Counted from the first letter of the stretch, positions 22,227-31,230 are shown. The stretch: 64,000 nucleotides of DNA from Qipengyuania sp. S6317L1 (GCF_023015615.1 NZ_JALKAJ010000001.1:1-64000), one strand, 5' to 3'. Notes: generated by a model from the sequence alone, not told the origin. Numbers and translations are program-made.

Positions 22227-22916
22227 ATGAAGGCCGTGATGCTGAACGCTGATCAAGTCGAACAGGTTTACCGCAAGCTTGCAGACGCCATGCCGGGTCG
22301 CACCAGGAATGCCAAAGGCCCTAAGGGTCAACCCGATGCCTTTCGCTCGTGCATCTCCTGCATGCTGTCTGCGCAGTCGCTTGACCGCAATACCGCGGCC
22401 GCGACCAAGGCTTTGTTCAAGCTTGCCCGCACGCCTGAGGCGATGCTTGCGTTGGAGGATGATGCCATCCGCGAGGCGATCAAACCGTGCGGGCTCTACA
22501 ACAACAAGACGAAGAACATTCGCAAGTTTTGCACCGCGCTTATCGAAGAGCATGGCGGCGTGGTGCCGGATACGCGCGAAGGGCTGATGAGCCTGCCCGG
22601 CATTGGTCGCAAATGCGCTGACATCGTCATGAGTTTTACCTTCGGGCAGGACACCATCGCGGTCGACACCCATGTCCACCGGGTGTGCAATCGCATCGGC
22701 CTGACAAAGGCCAGGACCGCCGATAAAACCGCCCAGCAACTGGAAGAACGCTCGCCACAATGGGCAATGCGTGACGGGCATTTCTGGCTCATCCAGTTTG
22801 GCAAGAAAGTGTGCCGCGCGCGCATTCCCAAATGCGATATCTGCGTGGTCAGCGACCTGTGCGAAACGGGACCAATTGCACGGGGCCAATCAGCCGGGGA
22901 AGCTGACGCCGGTTAG
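22227..22916 (+). CDS. nth: Endonuclease III
   Basis: DNA glycosylase/AP lyase that removes oxidised pyrimidines. The 229-residue protein has the canonical LPGIGRKCADIVMSF hairpin with catalytic Lys, VDTHVHRVCNRIGL with catalytic Asp, and a 4Fe-4S loop C-x6-C-x2-C-x5-C (CRARIPKCDICVVSDLC). The start at MKAVMLN is supported by family length; residues encoded upstream look unrelated. Its 3' end overlaps the convergent SDR gene by 27 bases. Confidence 0.9.
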   Translation: MKAVMLNADQVEQVYRKLADAMPGRTRNAKGPKGQPDAFRSCISCMLSAQSLDRNTAAATKALFKLARTPEAMLALEDDAIREAIKPCGLYNNKTKNIRKFCTALIEEHGGVVPDTREGLMSLPGIGRKCADIVMSFTFGQDTIAVDTHVHRVCNRIGLTKARTADKTAQQLEERSPQWAMRDGHFWLIQFGKKVCRARIPKCDICVVSDLCETGPIARGQSAGEADAG

Positions 22917-23870
22917 CTCTTCGGATTTTTCCCAAAGCGCCTTTGCCAAGGCTTCATCGCGGATATGCGGATAGACGCCCGAGGATCGCGGTGGCTCCTC
23001 GCCCACCATTTCGCCGACCTCGCAATCCTCGCAATAGACGCCGCCCATGCCCTCTAAAAGTGGGGATGTAGCGGCCCAAACGGTGGTTGAGGCGCCTTCC
23101 TCGGTGGATTTGAACATGGCGTGCGTATTGCCTTCATCATCGTACCACCCCATCGCTTTTTGCTCATCCATCGTCAGGTGGCGTTGCAGCGGTGTGGCGA
23201 TGCCGCCGGGATGAACGGCAAAGGCGCGAATACCGTGGGGTTCGCCCAATTTATCGAGGTGGAGTGCAAACAGGGCATTGGCGCTCTTCGCCGCGCCATA
23301 GGCGGACCATTTGTCATAATCACGCCGCTTCCAATCAAGATCGTCGAGGTCGAGCGCATTGAGGCGGTGACCGATCGAGGAGAGGCAGACAACCCGCGCA
23401 GAGCCCGCCGCCTTGAGCAATGGCCAAACCCTCGCAGTCAGGTGAAAATGGCCCAGATGATTGGTCGAAAACTGCATTTCATAGCCGCGCTCGTCACGCA
23501 TCAGCGGGCTTGCCATGATTGCCGCGTTATTGATGAAAATGTCGATTTCGAACCAGTGGTTTGCAAGCTCGGCTGCGAACGAATCGATGGAATGAGGGTC
23601 CGACAGATCGAGCGCGAGGACCAGAATATCGCCCCCGATATCGTCCAGAACTTCTTGCGCCTCCACAGGTCGCCTCGCGCCGACACAAATTTTTGCGCCC
23701 GCTTGCGCCAAAGCGCGAACCGTTTCTGTGCCGATGCCTGAATAGCCGCCGGTCACCAGAACCCGCTTTCCCGTAAGGTCAATGCCGGCAACGACCTCCT
23801 TCGCGGTGGAGCGCATGCCAAATGGAGAGCCAATAGGTGTCTGTTGCGAGGTCATTTTCATCACATCCAT
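22890..23870 (-). CDS. Short-chain dehydrogenase/reductase (retinol dehydrogenase-like)
   Basis: About 326 residues. The Rossmann motif is VTGGYSGIGTET, the NAG-type motif INNAAIMASP, and the active site S-Y-K is formed by CLSSIGH and YGAAKSANA. The C-terminal part is longer than the classical 250 residues, as in the WW-domain oxidoreductase/retinol dehydrogenase-like SDRs. Several ATGs compete for the start (23870, 23861, 23855). Substrate unknown. Confidence 0.83.
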   Translation of the reverse strand: MDVMKMTSQQTPIGSPFGMRSTAKEVVAGIDLTGKRVLVTGGYSGIGTETVRALAQAGAKICVGARRPVEAQEVLDDIGGDILVLALDLSDPHSIDSFAAELANHWFEIDIFINNAAIMASPLMRDERGYEMQFSTNHLGHFHLTARVWPLLKAAGSARVVCLSSIGHRLNALDLDDLDWKRRDYDKWSAYGAAKSANALFALHLDKLGEPHGIRAFAVHPGGIATPLQRHLTMDEQKAMGWYDDEGNTHAMFKSTEEGASTTVWAATSPLLEGMGGVYCEDCEVGEMVGEEPPRSSGVYPHIRDEALAKALWEKSEELTGVSFPG

Positions 23871-23942
23871 GTCTTGGAGAAAGGGTCGGCTGAGGCTACC
23901 AGTCTAGCCCAAAGTTCAAACATTGCGAGGGAGACTGAAAGT

Positions 23943-24920
23943 ATGAAGACCGCGATCACCGAAATGTTCGGCATTGAGCACCCGATTATCCAGGGCGGAA
24001 TGCACTTTGTCGGCTTTGCCGAAATGGCGGCGGCTGTGTCAAATGCAGGGGGCCTGGGCATCATCACCGGCCTGACGCAAGGCACGCCCGAAAAGCTCGC
24101 CAATGAGATCGCGCGTTGCAAGGACATGACCGACAAGCCATTCGGCGTAAACCTGACTTTTCTGCCTTCGCTTACACCGCCCGATTATCCCGGACTTGTC
24201 AAAGCCATCATCGAGGGCGGCGTTAAAGTGGTCGAAACCGCTGGCCGCAACCCGCAGGAAGTGCTGCCTCACCTCAAGGATGCAGGCGTCAAGGTGATCC
24301 ACAAATGCACCAGCGTGCGCCACTCCCTGAAAGCGCAGGAAATCGGCTGCGATGCGGTGTCGGTCGATGGTTTCGAGTGCGGCGGTCACCCTGGCGAAGA
24401 CGATGTGCCAAACTTTATCCTTCTGCCGCGCGCCGCGGACGAGCTGGAAATCCCATTCGTTTCCTCAGGCGGCATGGCCGATGGCCGCAGCCTGGTGGCA
24501 TCGCTCGCCATGGGTGCACAGGGAATGAACATGGGCACGCGCTTTATCGCCACCAAAGAAGCCCCCGTGCACGAAAACGTGAAAAAGGCGATCGTCGCCG
24601 CATCCGAACTCGACACGCGCCTTGTCATGCGCCCGCTCCGCAATACCGAGCGCGTACTGAACAATGATGCGGTCCAGCGGCTCCTGGAGAAGGAAAAAGA
24701 GCTCGGCGATGATCTCAAGTTTGAGGACATCCTGCCAGAGGTCGCGGGTGTTTATCCGTCGATCATGATGGAAGGCGAAATGGACAAGGGCGCATGGTCG
24801 TGCGGCATGGTCGCGGGCCTCATCAACGACATTCCCACTTGCAAGGAATTGATCGACGGCATCATGGCGGAGGCCGAAGAGATCATCACAAAGCGTATGG
24901 GCGCAATGCTTGCCGCTTAA
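23943..24920 (+). CDS. Nitronate monooxygenase
   Basis: FMN-dependent TIM-barrel enzyme that oxidises alkyl nitronates, 325 residues. Landmarks: EHPIIQGGMHFVGFAEMAAA, SNAGGLGIITG, the FMN/active-site segment DGFECGGHPGEDD, and SSGGMADGRSLVASLAMGAQG with GTRF after it. The start at 23943 has GAGGGAG just upstream; an in-frame start at 23844 would overlap the divergent SDR gene. FabK-type enoyl reductases are a related alternative, but the GGHPGEDD block favours nitronate monooxygenase. Confidence 0.85.
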   Translation: MKTAITEMFGIEHPIIQGGMHFVGFAEMAAAVSNAGGLGIITGLTQGTPEKLANEIARCKDMTDKPFGVNLTFLPSLTPPDYPGLVKAIIEGGVKVVETAGRNPQEVLPHLKDAGVKVIHKCTSVRHSLKAQEIGCDAVSVDGFECGGHPGEDDVPNFILLPRAADELEIPFVSSGGMADGRSLVASLAMGAQGMNMGTRFIATKEAPVHENVKKAIVAASELDTRLVMRPLRNTERVLNNDAVQRLLEKEKELGDDLKFEDILPEVAGVYPSIMMEGEMDKGAWSCGMVAGLINDIPTCKELIDGIMAEAEEIITKRMGAMLAA

Positions 24921-24949
24921 AAGCGCGCATTTGGCAAGATAGGAACCGG

Positions 24950-24985
24950 GCGGGTCGGGACATTTGGTCCCGGCCCGCTTTTCTT
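24950..24985 (+). terminator. Rho-independent terminator after nitronate monooxygenase
   Basis: Arms GCGGG-CGGGAC (24950-24961) and GTCCCG-CCCGC (24967-24978) pair around a five-base loop, followed by TTTTCTT. It lies 30 bases after the stop. Confidence 0.85.
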
Positions 24986-25040
24986 ATGGGTGTGCGATTA
25001 TGATCGGCGCTATTTTCTGGCTGCGCCCCGCTATGGCGAA

Positions 25041-25505
25041 TTAGCGCGCGCCTTCGGATGCTTGTTCTACGCGCGTGTAAGGGACGAAATCCTCAAACCG
25101 CACCGCGCCGGTAAAGAAGCCCGAATAGCGTTCGACCGTGTTGGCGATATCCTGACGGCAAAGCTGGGAACCGCTGAACCGCTCGAGGACAAGCACATCG
25201 TCGCGGTCGATATCCTGCGGCCTTGTTGTCCGCTGCACATAGATCGTCTTGCCACGGCCATAGACATAGGCTGTATCGTCGATGGTGGTGACGCGCTGAT
25301 GGGCAAGGCTGTTGATGCAATTGACCGGCTCGCCGGCCTCGCGCCCTTCGAGCATTTTGGCAAGACGCGCTTCGCCTTTGGAAAGCTCTTGCCCAGCCTC
25401 GTCAGGCGATGCGTCGCCAGCCATTGCTGGCGCACCGGTGAGCAAGGTGAGGGCGGCTGCCCCGCAAAAAGCGGCGCTGGCGGTGGCGGCGTTAAAACGA
25501 ATCAT
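25041..25505 (-). CDS. Secreted hypothetical protein
   Basis: A 154-residue protein with a Sec signal peptide (ALTLLTGAPAMAG). The mature part holds two Cys (VNCINSL and SQLCRQDI) that could form a disulfide and a strand-rich region TAYVYGRGKTIYVQRTTRP. I do not recognise a named family. The start at 25505 has AGGAG seven bases upstream, deciding against the longer frame. It reads toward the nitronate monooxygenase terminator. Confidence 0.68.
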   Translation of the reverse strand: MIRFNAATASAAFCGAAALTLLTGAPAMAGDASPDEAGQELSKGEARLAKMLEGREAGEPVNCINSLAHQRVTTIDDTAYVYGRGKTIYVQRTTRPQDIDRDDVLVLERFSGSQLCRQDIANTVERYSGFFTGAVRFEDFVPYTRVEQASEGAR

Positions 25506-25597
25506 GACACACTCCTGATTGCCGGTCATGGAACCATGGTAGCATATCACTGAACCTGCGCTGACCGCAGGTGGGGCCGGCCGCGTGCCGTTACCCC

Positions 25598-26143
25598 TCA
25601 CTCATATTCGAGGGTGAGCGCAAACTGCCCCTCGTAAAAGCCCGGCACGGTGTTCGAAGGCACTTGCAAGCGGCCTGCGATCGTGAAGGTGAAATAACCA
25701 TCGGGATTAACGATGCGAAAGCGGCGCGGATTGGTGTTGATGATAATCGGAGGCTGGCTGCCGATAAGGATCGCATCCATCACCAGCGTTTCCGTACCGC
25801 CTGATCGGGTGAGGATGTGCTGATTGGCGTTCACATTGATTAAAACCGTCTGAAGGAACTGGCCATAGCCCCAGAAACGCGCCGGCTCCTGGGTGCCGTC
25901 GATCTGAATGATACCGCCTGTGGTGCTTACGTTTCCGGCCGAATCCATGACAATTTCGCCATCGCTATTGCCGGGGATGATGTCGCCGAAATCGAGATCG
26001 GTTTGTTTGACGAAGCTTAAGGGAGTGACGAGAAACGCCTGTGTGTCGGCTGTTTGCGTTTCCTGTGCGAGCGCATTTGCAGGCAGCATCCATAGGCCGA
26101 GAATGGCTCCCAGCAGGCCTGCAATACGTTTGAAGCTGTGCAT
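25598..26143 (-). CDS. Secreted DUF4402 protein (copy A)
   Basis: About 181 residues with a signal peptide (MHSFKRIAGLLGAILGLWML start) followed by a DUF4402 beta-sandwich: DLDFGDIIPGNSDGEIVMD near the start and FYEGQFALTLEYE at the end. DUF4402 proteins resemble secreted or fimbria-like beta proteins; function is not established. A second member lies 380 bases upstream on the same strand, with a zinc-finger gene between them. Confidence 0.8.
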   Translation of the reverse strand: MHSFKRIAGLLGAILGLWMLPANALAQETQTADTQAFLVTPLSFVKQTDLDFGDIIPGNSDGEIVMDSAGNVSTTGGIIQIDGTQEPARFWGYGQFLQTVLINVNANQHILTRSGGTETLVMDAILIGSQPPIIINTNPRRFRIVNPDGYFTFTIAGRLQVPSNTVPGFYEGQFALTLEYE

Positions 26144-26211
26144 GTTTATTCGCGACCCAACCGTTCCTGATGAGCGGTCTCTAGGTGCAAACAATTAACT
26201 ATCTTTAAAAA

Positions 26212-26454
26212 TCAGGCGGCTGTCTTTTCGTCGCCTGTATTCGCTGGGCCTTCATCGGCTGGTCCGCCGCGAAGGACAAAACGCCGGTCGCAATAGCCGC
26301 AATCGACATAGCCGCTGTCGTCAATTTCCATGTAAACAAGCGGGTGGCCGAGAGCTGCGGGACGGTATCCGCTCCCTGCGCGAATAGAGCTTGCCCCGTC
26401 GCAGGAAACGCGCCGGGTGTCGACTTTGATTGTCTCAGGAATGAGTTCTGCCAT
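26212..26454 (-). CDS. Zinc-finger (zf-CHCC) domain protein
   Basis: About 80 residues with a single small zinc-binding knuckle: VSCDG, then GHPLVYMEID and VDCGYCDRRFVL, giving the C-x-H-C-C ligand set. The domain is shared with the NDUFS6 subunit of complex I. No signal peptide is present, unlike the secreted DUF4402 proteins on both sides. The ATG at 26454 (MAELIPE) is preferred; a TTG at 26490 is also open. Confidence 0.78.
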   Translation of the reverse strand: MAELIPETIKVDTRRVSCDGASSIRAGSGYRPAALGHPLVYMEIDDSGYVDCGYCDRRFVLRGGPADEGPANTGDEKTAA

Positions 26455-26526
26455 ATCCCGCCCGATAATCTCAGTCTGGTTTGTTTTCAACTCCCCAATC
26501 CATACGCAAAGGCGCTGTATGCCGGG

Positions 26527-27102
26527 TTAGTTGTAATCGATGGTGACGGTAAATGTGCCGAGATAGGTGCCCGGTTGCTGATTGGCGCCAACATCCAGAG
26601 TGCCCGCGACCCGAAAATCATATTCGGTCAGAAAGAAATAACCCGGCAGTCCGAAAATCACTGTGCGGTTATAATCGGTGGTGAAATCGCGCAAGGTCAT
26701 GGTTTGCCCCGGCAGCGATGTGTGGGCAAGCTCGATGCTGTCGGTGCCAGCCGGACCGACATAGGTCGGAAAGTCGATGAACAGGCGCCGCGTCATGCGG
26801 AATTCTGCGGATTGCGGGTTGCCGCCCGCCGATATGACCGAGCCCGAGGTCGAAACCGCGCCAGCAGGCGAAAGTGTGATCGTTCCGCCTGTATCGCCCG
26901 GAATGATCTCCCCGAAGTCGAGATCGGCCAGCTTCACAAGGCGCGTGTCGATTACGATTTCGGTGTTGGCGGTCGTGGTTGTCGTTTCCGCAACTGCCCC
27001 ATGCGGCGCGAGGCACAGCGCTGCCATCGCCGCCAGCGAGGCGGAGGCGAGGCGCATGGTGCGTGCGCTTTTGCGCAAAAGCGATGTGCCGGTCTTTTCC
27101 AT
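26527..27102 (-). CDS. Secreted DUF4402 protein (copy B)
   Basis: A 191-residue protein with an N-terminal signal region (LASASLAAMAALCLAPHGAVA) and a DUF4402 domain: KLADLDFGEIIPGDTGGTIT and the C-terminal GTYLGTFTVTIDYN. It is a diverged paralogue of the copy at 25598-26143, sharing the DLDFG-IIPG block and the terminal tyrosine-rich strand. Function unknown; secretion to the periplasm or surface is inferred. Confidence 0.8.
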   Translation of the reverse strand: MEKTGTSLLRKSARTMRLASASLAAMAALCLAPHGAVAETTTTTANTEIVIDTRLVKLADLDFGEIIPGDTGGTITLSPAGAVSTSGSVISAGGNPQSAEFRMTRRLFIDFPTYVGPAGTDSIELAHTSLPGQTMTLRDFTTDYNRTVIFGLPGYFFLTEYDFRVAGTLDVGANQQPGTYLGTFTVTIDYN

Positions 27103-27219
27103 TACACCCTGGCCTATAGATCGCCGGTTATGCGCAGAAGCTGACCAAAGAGAGTTACCGGTCCATTTACTTTTTACGCCCCCTTGCGTCCCTCATCACC
27201 CGCTTTATTGGCTATGGGT

Positions 27220-28167
27220 ATGAATGCTCCAGCCATCCGCATCGACAATCTCGCCAAACGCTATGCCGCGCCCAAGGGCGCAAAAGGGGCTGAGGCAGAA
27301 GGAAAATTGGCATTGAAGGGTGTCAGTTTTGATGTGCCCGAAGGGTCGATCTTTGGCCTTCTTGGTCCCAATGGGGCGGGCAAATCGACGCTGATCAATA
27401 TTCTTGCCGGCCTCGTTAACAAGACCAGCGGCTCGGCCGAAATCTGGGGCTTTGACATTGACGAGCAGCGTCGCAATGCAAGCCGCGCCATCGGGATCGT
27501 GCCGCAGGAAATTGTCTTCGATCCTTTTTTCACGCCCTATGAAGTGCTCGAAAACCAGGGCGGCTTTTACGGCATCGGGGCCAAGGACCGGCGCAGCGAG
27601 GAATTGCTGGAGGCGGTGCGGCTTGCCGACAAGCGCGATGCCTATGCCCGCACGCTTTCAGGGGGGATGAAGCGGCGGTTGTTGGTGGCCAAGGCGATGG
27701 TCCATTCGCCCCCGATCCTTGTCCTTGATGAACCCACCGCAGGTGTCGATGTCGATCTTCGCCGGCAGTTGTGGGAGCTTGTGAAAGAGCTCAACGATGA
27801 GGGGGTCACCATCGTGCTCACCACGCACTATCTCGAAGAGGCTGAGGAGCTGTGCGACGAGATTGCGATCATCAACCACGGTGAACTCATCGCGCACAAG
27901 CCCACCGCCGACCTCATCAATATGGCGCGCGAGAAGATCGTTGCGGTGACGCTTGCCAATGACGTGCCAGCTGCGCCCACGCATGATGCGTTTCACAAGG
28001 TTGAACTCACCGGTGAGCGTGGCGTGGAAATAACCTATGACAAGGACGAGATGAGCGCAGGGCAAGTGCTCGCCATTCTTCAGGCGCAGGGCCTCACGAT
28101 CGAGGATGTCACCACCAGAGAGGCCGACCTCGAAGACGTCTTCGTGCAATTGACCAGCGCAAGCTAG
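27220..28167 (+). CDS. ABC transporter ATP-binding protein (ABC-2/NodI-type)
   Basis: About 315 residues. Walker A GPNGAGKST, Q-loop VPQEI, signature LSGGMKRRLLVAKAM, Walker B ILVLDEPTAGVDVDL and TTHYLEEAEELCDE mark a DrrA/NodI/YadG-type exporter ATPase. The C-terminal extension after residue 240 is typical of that group. No ABC-2 permease gene adjoins it; the next gene is an acyltransferase. It may pair with a permease elsewhere. ATG 27220 is chosen; 27214 is in frame. Confidence 0.85.
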   Translation: MNAPAIRIDNLAKRYAAPKGAKGAEAEGKLALKGVSFDVPEGSIFGLLGPNGAGKSTLINILAGLVNKTSGSAEIWGFDIDEQRRNASRAIGIVPQEIVFDPFFTPYEVLENQGGFYGIGAKDRRSEELLEAVRLADKRDAYARTLSGGMKRRLLVAKAMVHSPPILVLDEPTAGVDVDLRRQLWELVKELNDEGVTIVLTTHYLEEAEELCDEIAIINHGELIAHKPTADLINMAREKIVAVTLANDVPAAPTHDAFHKVELTGERGVEITYDKDEMSAGQVLAILQAQGLTIEDVTTREADLEDVFVQLTSAS

Positions 28168-28238
28168 GCGACGTTTGCCGGAACAGGCTTTGCCCGGGTA
28201 AACGCAATTTTCACGGGCTTTGAGCTAAGCCCTCGCCC

Positions 28239-29252
28239 ATGGTGGCAACAGCTCACATGAACGCTTCGGCCAAGGGAGGAGGGCATTACCTCTCGATCCA
28301 TTACCTGCGCGCGGTCGCGGCGGTGATGGTGGTGGCCGAGCATATCTTCAACTATGCGCTGGTCCCGGTCGAGGATGAAGTGTTTTTCCATTGGCTCCGG
28401 CACGGCGTCGCCATCTTCTTTATCATTTCGGGCTTTGTGATGGTCACATCAACGCAAGGCCGCACCACCCGGCCGGCCGCGTTCATGAAAAGGCGCTTTT
28501 TGCGCATCGCCCCGCTTTACTGGGTGATGACGATTTGCTGGATCGGGTTCCTGCCAAGTTGGAACCTTGAGCATTTGGCCGGGTCGCTACTGTTCCTGCC
28601 GAGTCCGGACCCTGTTACGGGTGTCATGCGCTCGCCTTTGCTGGAGCCGGGGTGGTCGCTCAATTACGAGATGTTCTTCTATCTTGTTTTTGCAGGCATC
28701 TTACTACTGCCGGAAAAGATGCGGTTTTGGGTCGCAGCACTCGTTCTGGGCCTGTTCTCGCAAAGCACGCAATGGTTCAATCTGCCGCCTTACCTGGCCT
28801 ATTTCGCAAGCCATCTCCTGTTGCTCTTCGTCGCTGGCATGGCTCTTGCCAGGTTCAACTGGCGGTTGCCTGTATGGATGAGTTTTGCCGGATTTGCAGG
28901 CCTTGCGATCACTCCGCATTTTACCGATGTTTGGATATTTTCTGTCTTCATACCGTGTGTGGCGATTGTCGCAGGCGCTCGCTCGCTTGATGGGTATCTG
29001 CCTGAAATAAAGCTGCCCACGTTATTGGCTGACGCTTCCTATGCGATTTACCTCTCCCAGTTGATAACATTGCAAATCTGCTCGGTTCTGGTGGCGCCTT
29101 ATCTGCCCGGACCTGCGACGTTTGTCGTTGTCATGGCGCTTTCCTGCTGGGTCGGTGTTCTTGTCCACCGACGCATCGAAAACCCGCTGACCGCTTTGTG
29201 TCAAAGGGGCTTTTCGGTCTTTCAATCAAGGGCGGTGCAAAGCGCAGCCTAG
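28239..29252 (+). CDS. Acyltransferase-3 family membrane protein
   Basis: A 337-residue polytopic membrane protein with about ten hydrophobic segments. The N-terminal LRAVAAVMVVAEH contains the family's catalytic His, and GVAIFFIISGFVMV and KRRFLRIAPLYW are conserved blocks. Such OafA-like enzymes O-acylate surface polysaccharides or lipids. No polysaccharide locus adjoins it, so the acceptor is unknown. Confidence 0.85.
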   Translation: MVATAHMNASAKGGGHYLSIHYLRAVAAVMVVAEHIFNYALVPVEDEVFFHWLRHGVAIFFIISGFVMVTSTQGRTTRPAAFMKRRFLRIAPLYWVMTICWIGFLPSWNLEHLAGSLLFLPSPDPVTGVMRSPLLEPGWSLNYEMFFYLVFAGILLLPEKMRFWVAALVLGLFSQSTQWFNLPPYLAYFASHLLLLFVAGMALARFNWRLPVWMSFAGFAGLAITPHFTDVWIFSVFIPCVAIVAGARSLDGYLPEIKLPTLLADASYAIYLSQLITLQICSVLVAPYLPGPATFVVVMALSCWVGVLVHRRIENPLTALCQRGFSVFQSRAVQSAA

Positions 29253-29310
29253 CCGGTCTTGCGCTTAGACCTCTTGCCAGCCGCCGCTGCCCGCGTCATT
29301 GCGCTTGGGC

Positions 29311-30924
29311 ATGACTAAGCAAGCGGATGCAAATGCGGCTGAAACAAGCGCATATGATGTAATCATCATCGGATCGGGAGCCGCCGGGCTGACCGCAGCG
29401 TTGGAGCTTGCGACACGCCTGCGGGTTCTGGTCCTTGCCAAAGGCTCGCTCACCGGCGGATCGACCGCATGGGCGCAGGGCGGGATCGCCGCTGTGCTTG
29501 ATGCAGGCGACACTTTCGAAAACCACGTACGCGACACGATGGTCGCAGGCGCTGGTTTGAATGACCGTGAGGCGGTGGAATTCGTGATCGAGCGCGCGCC
29601 GGAAAGCATCGACCGGCTGGTCGAGCTGGGCGTGCCGTTTAACAAAGACTCGGGTGATCTGCACCTGACGCGCGAAGGCGGGCACTCGCACCGCCGTATC
29701 GTCCATGTCGACGATGCAACCGGATGGGCGGTGCAATCGGCTCTGCTCAGAGCGGCTGAAGCCAATCCCAACATCACCATGCTGGGCGGTCGCACCGCGA
29801 TTGACCTGATCACCGACCGCAACCGCGAACGCTATTCGGGCGGCGGCCATGTCTGGGGCGTTTATGCGCTCAATGAAGAAACCGGCTGGGTCGAACGCCA
29901 CGTCGCGCGCGCCACGATCATGGCGGCGGGCGGGGCTGGCCGGGTGTATCAATTCTCCACCGCGCCAAGAGGCGCGACCGGAGACGGCATCGCCATGGCA
30001 TGGCGGGCAGGGGCGCGCGTCTCGAACATGGAGATGATGCAGTTTCACCCCACCTGCCTCTACAATCTCGAAGTCAAAAACTTCCTCATCACAGAGGCCG
30101 TGCGCGGCGAGGGCGGGCATTTGAAGCACCCGGAAACCGGGCACCGCTTCATGACCGAATATGACGCCGACCGCATGGAATTGGCGCCCCGCGATGTGGT
30201 TGCGCGCGCGATCGACGACCAGATCAAGCGATTTGGCCTCGACTACGTGCATCTCGATATCAGTCACCAGCCGCCTGAATTCGTGCGCGAACACTTCCCG
30301 ACGATTTATGACAAGCTGATGGGTCTTGGCATTGATATGACCAAGGAACCGATCCCCGTCGTCCCTGCGCAGCACTACACCTGCGGCGGGATCGTGGTGG
30401 ACCTGTTCGCGCGCACCGATCTGCCCGGCCTTTGGGCTGCGGGCGAGTGCACGGAAAGCGGCCTCCACGGCGCGAACCGTCTCGCGTCAAATAGCCTGCT
30501 CGAATGCTTCGTGTTCGGCGAAGCGGCGGCCTCCGACATTCTTACCATGTGGGACGAATTGCCCGAGCCTCCCGCCATCCTCCCATGGGATGAAAGCCGC
30601 GTGTCGGATTCGGATGAGCAGGTGGTGATCAAGCAGAACTGGACCGAGATCCGGCGCTTTATGTGGAACTATGTCGGCATTGTGCGCACCACAAAGCGGC
30701 TAGAGCGCGCGGCCAATCGCATTGCTCTCCTGCGCCAGGAGGTCGAGGATTATTACGGCAGCTTTGTGGTGACGACCGACCTCATCGAACTGCGCAATCT
30801 GCTGCAATCGGCCGAACTCATCGTCACCTCGGCGCTCGCCCGCAAGGAAAGCCGGGGCCTGCATTACACACTCGATTATCCGGGCCTGAAAGCCACGGTG
30901 CGCGATACGGTGCTGGTGCCTTAA
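29311..30924 (+). CDS. nadB: L-aspartate oxidase
   Basis: FAD enzyme that converts aspartate to iminoaspartate, the first step of NAD synthesis. 537 residues with the FAD motif VIIIGSGAAGLTAALELA, the STAWAQGGIAAVLD segment, EGGHSHRRIVH and the C-terminal succinate dehydrogenase-like GECTESGLHGANRLASNSLLE block split here as GECTESG and HGANRLASN. nadA and nadC are not in the window. The ATG at 29311 is preferred over an upstream TTG. Confidence 0.93.
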   Translation: MTKQADANAAETSAYDVIIIGSGAAGLTAALELATRLRVLVLAKGSLTGGSTAWAQGGIAAVLDAGDTFENHVRDTMVAGAGLNDREAVEFVIERAPESIDRLVELGVPFNKDSGDLHLTREGGHSHRRIVHVDDATGWAVQSALLRAAEANPNITMLGGRTAIDLITDRNRERYSGGGHVWGVYALNEETGWVERHVARATIMAAGGAGRVYQFSTAPRGATGDGIAMAWRAGARVSNMEMMQFHPTCLYNLEVKNFLITEAVRGEGGHLKHPETGHRFMTEYDADRMELAPRDVVARAIDDQIKRFGLDYVHLDISHQPPEFVREHFPTIYDKLMGLGIDMTKEPIPVVPAQHYTCGGIVVDLFARTDLPGLWAAGECTESGLHGANRLASNSLLECFVFGEAAASDILTMWDELPEPPAILPWDESRVSDSDEQVVIKQNWTEIRRFMWNYVGIVRTTKRLERAANRIALLRQEVEDYYGSFVVTTDLIELRNLLQSAELIVTSALARKESRGLHYTLDYPGLKATVRDTVLVP

Positions 30925-30930
30925 AGAATC

Positions 30931-30968
30931 GAGCGGCCGCGAGGCCCGCTTGTGGCCCGCGACCGCTC
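30931..30968. terminator. Hairpin between convergent nadB and small-peptide gene
   Basis: GAGCGG (30931-30936) pairs with CCGCTC (30963-30968), with inner CGCG and GGCC pairs and a short loop. No strong T-run follows on either strand, so it may end transcription weakly from both sides. Its outer sequence resembles the hairpin at 31902-31941. Confidence 0.55.
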
Positions 30969-30987
30969 TCCCATTGCCTCAATACGA

Positions 30988-31230
30988 TCAGTCGTCGAGG
31001 CCGTAAGGGTCGCTGCTGCTGCCCCACGGATCATTGTCAGGCGGTGTCATGCCTTGAGTCACCGTGCCGCTGCCGATCACGTCGATGATGCTGCCGATGC
31101 CGCCCGAAACGCCGTCAGTTTCCTGACCGCTGAGCATTTGGACGCGCGACTTTGCATTCGCAGATGCAGCGGCAATGCCGGCTGCAAGTTGATCGCTGCC
31201 GATACGGGCAGCTTTCTTGCTGGTTTTCAT
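30988..31230 (-). CDS. Small peptide with double-glycine leader motif
   Basis: An 80-residue peptide, start ATG 31230 with GGAGAAG just upstream. Residues 33-44 read LSGQETDGVSGG, which fits the bacteriocin/microcin leader consensus LSxxExxxVxGG in exact register. Cleavage after Gly44 would release a 36-residue peptide, glycine-rich at first (IGSIIDVIGSG) and acidic with Trp and Tyr at its end (DNDPWGSSSDPYGLDD). Residues 1-32 are basic and alanine-rich. It follows the Cys-rich gene by 28 bases in the same direction. No peptidase-containing exporter is nearby. A secreted peptide is inferred, not shown. Confidence 0.6.
   Translation of the reverse strand: MKTSKKAARIGSDQLAAGIAAASANAKSRVQMLSGQETDGVSGGIGSIIDVIGSGTVTQGMTPPDNDPWGSSSDPYGLDD

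Noticed and set aside
29296..30468. Long open frame on the minus strand opposite nadB
   Set aside because: Antisense shadow of a full-length, well-conserved nadB; composition follows the sense codons.
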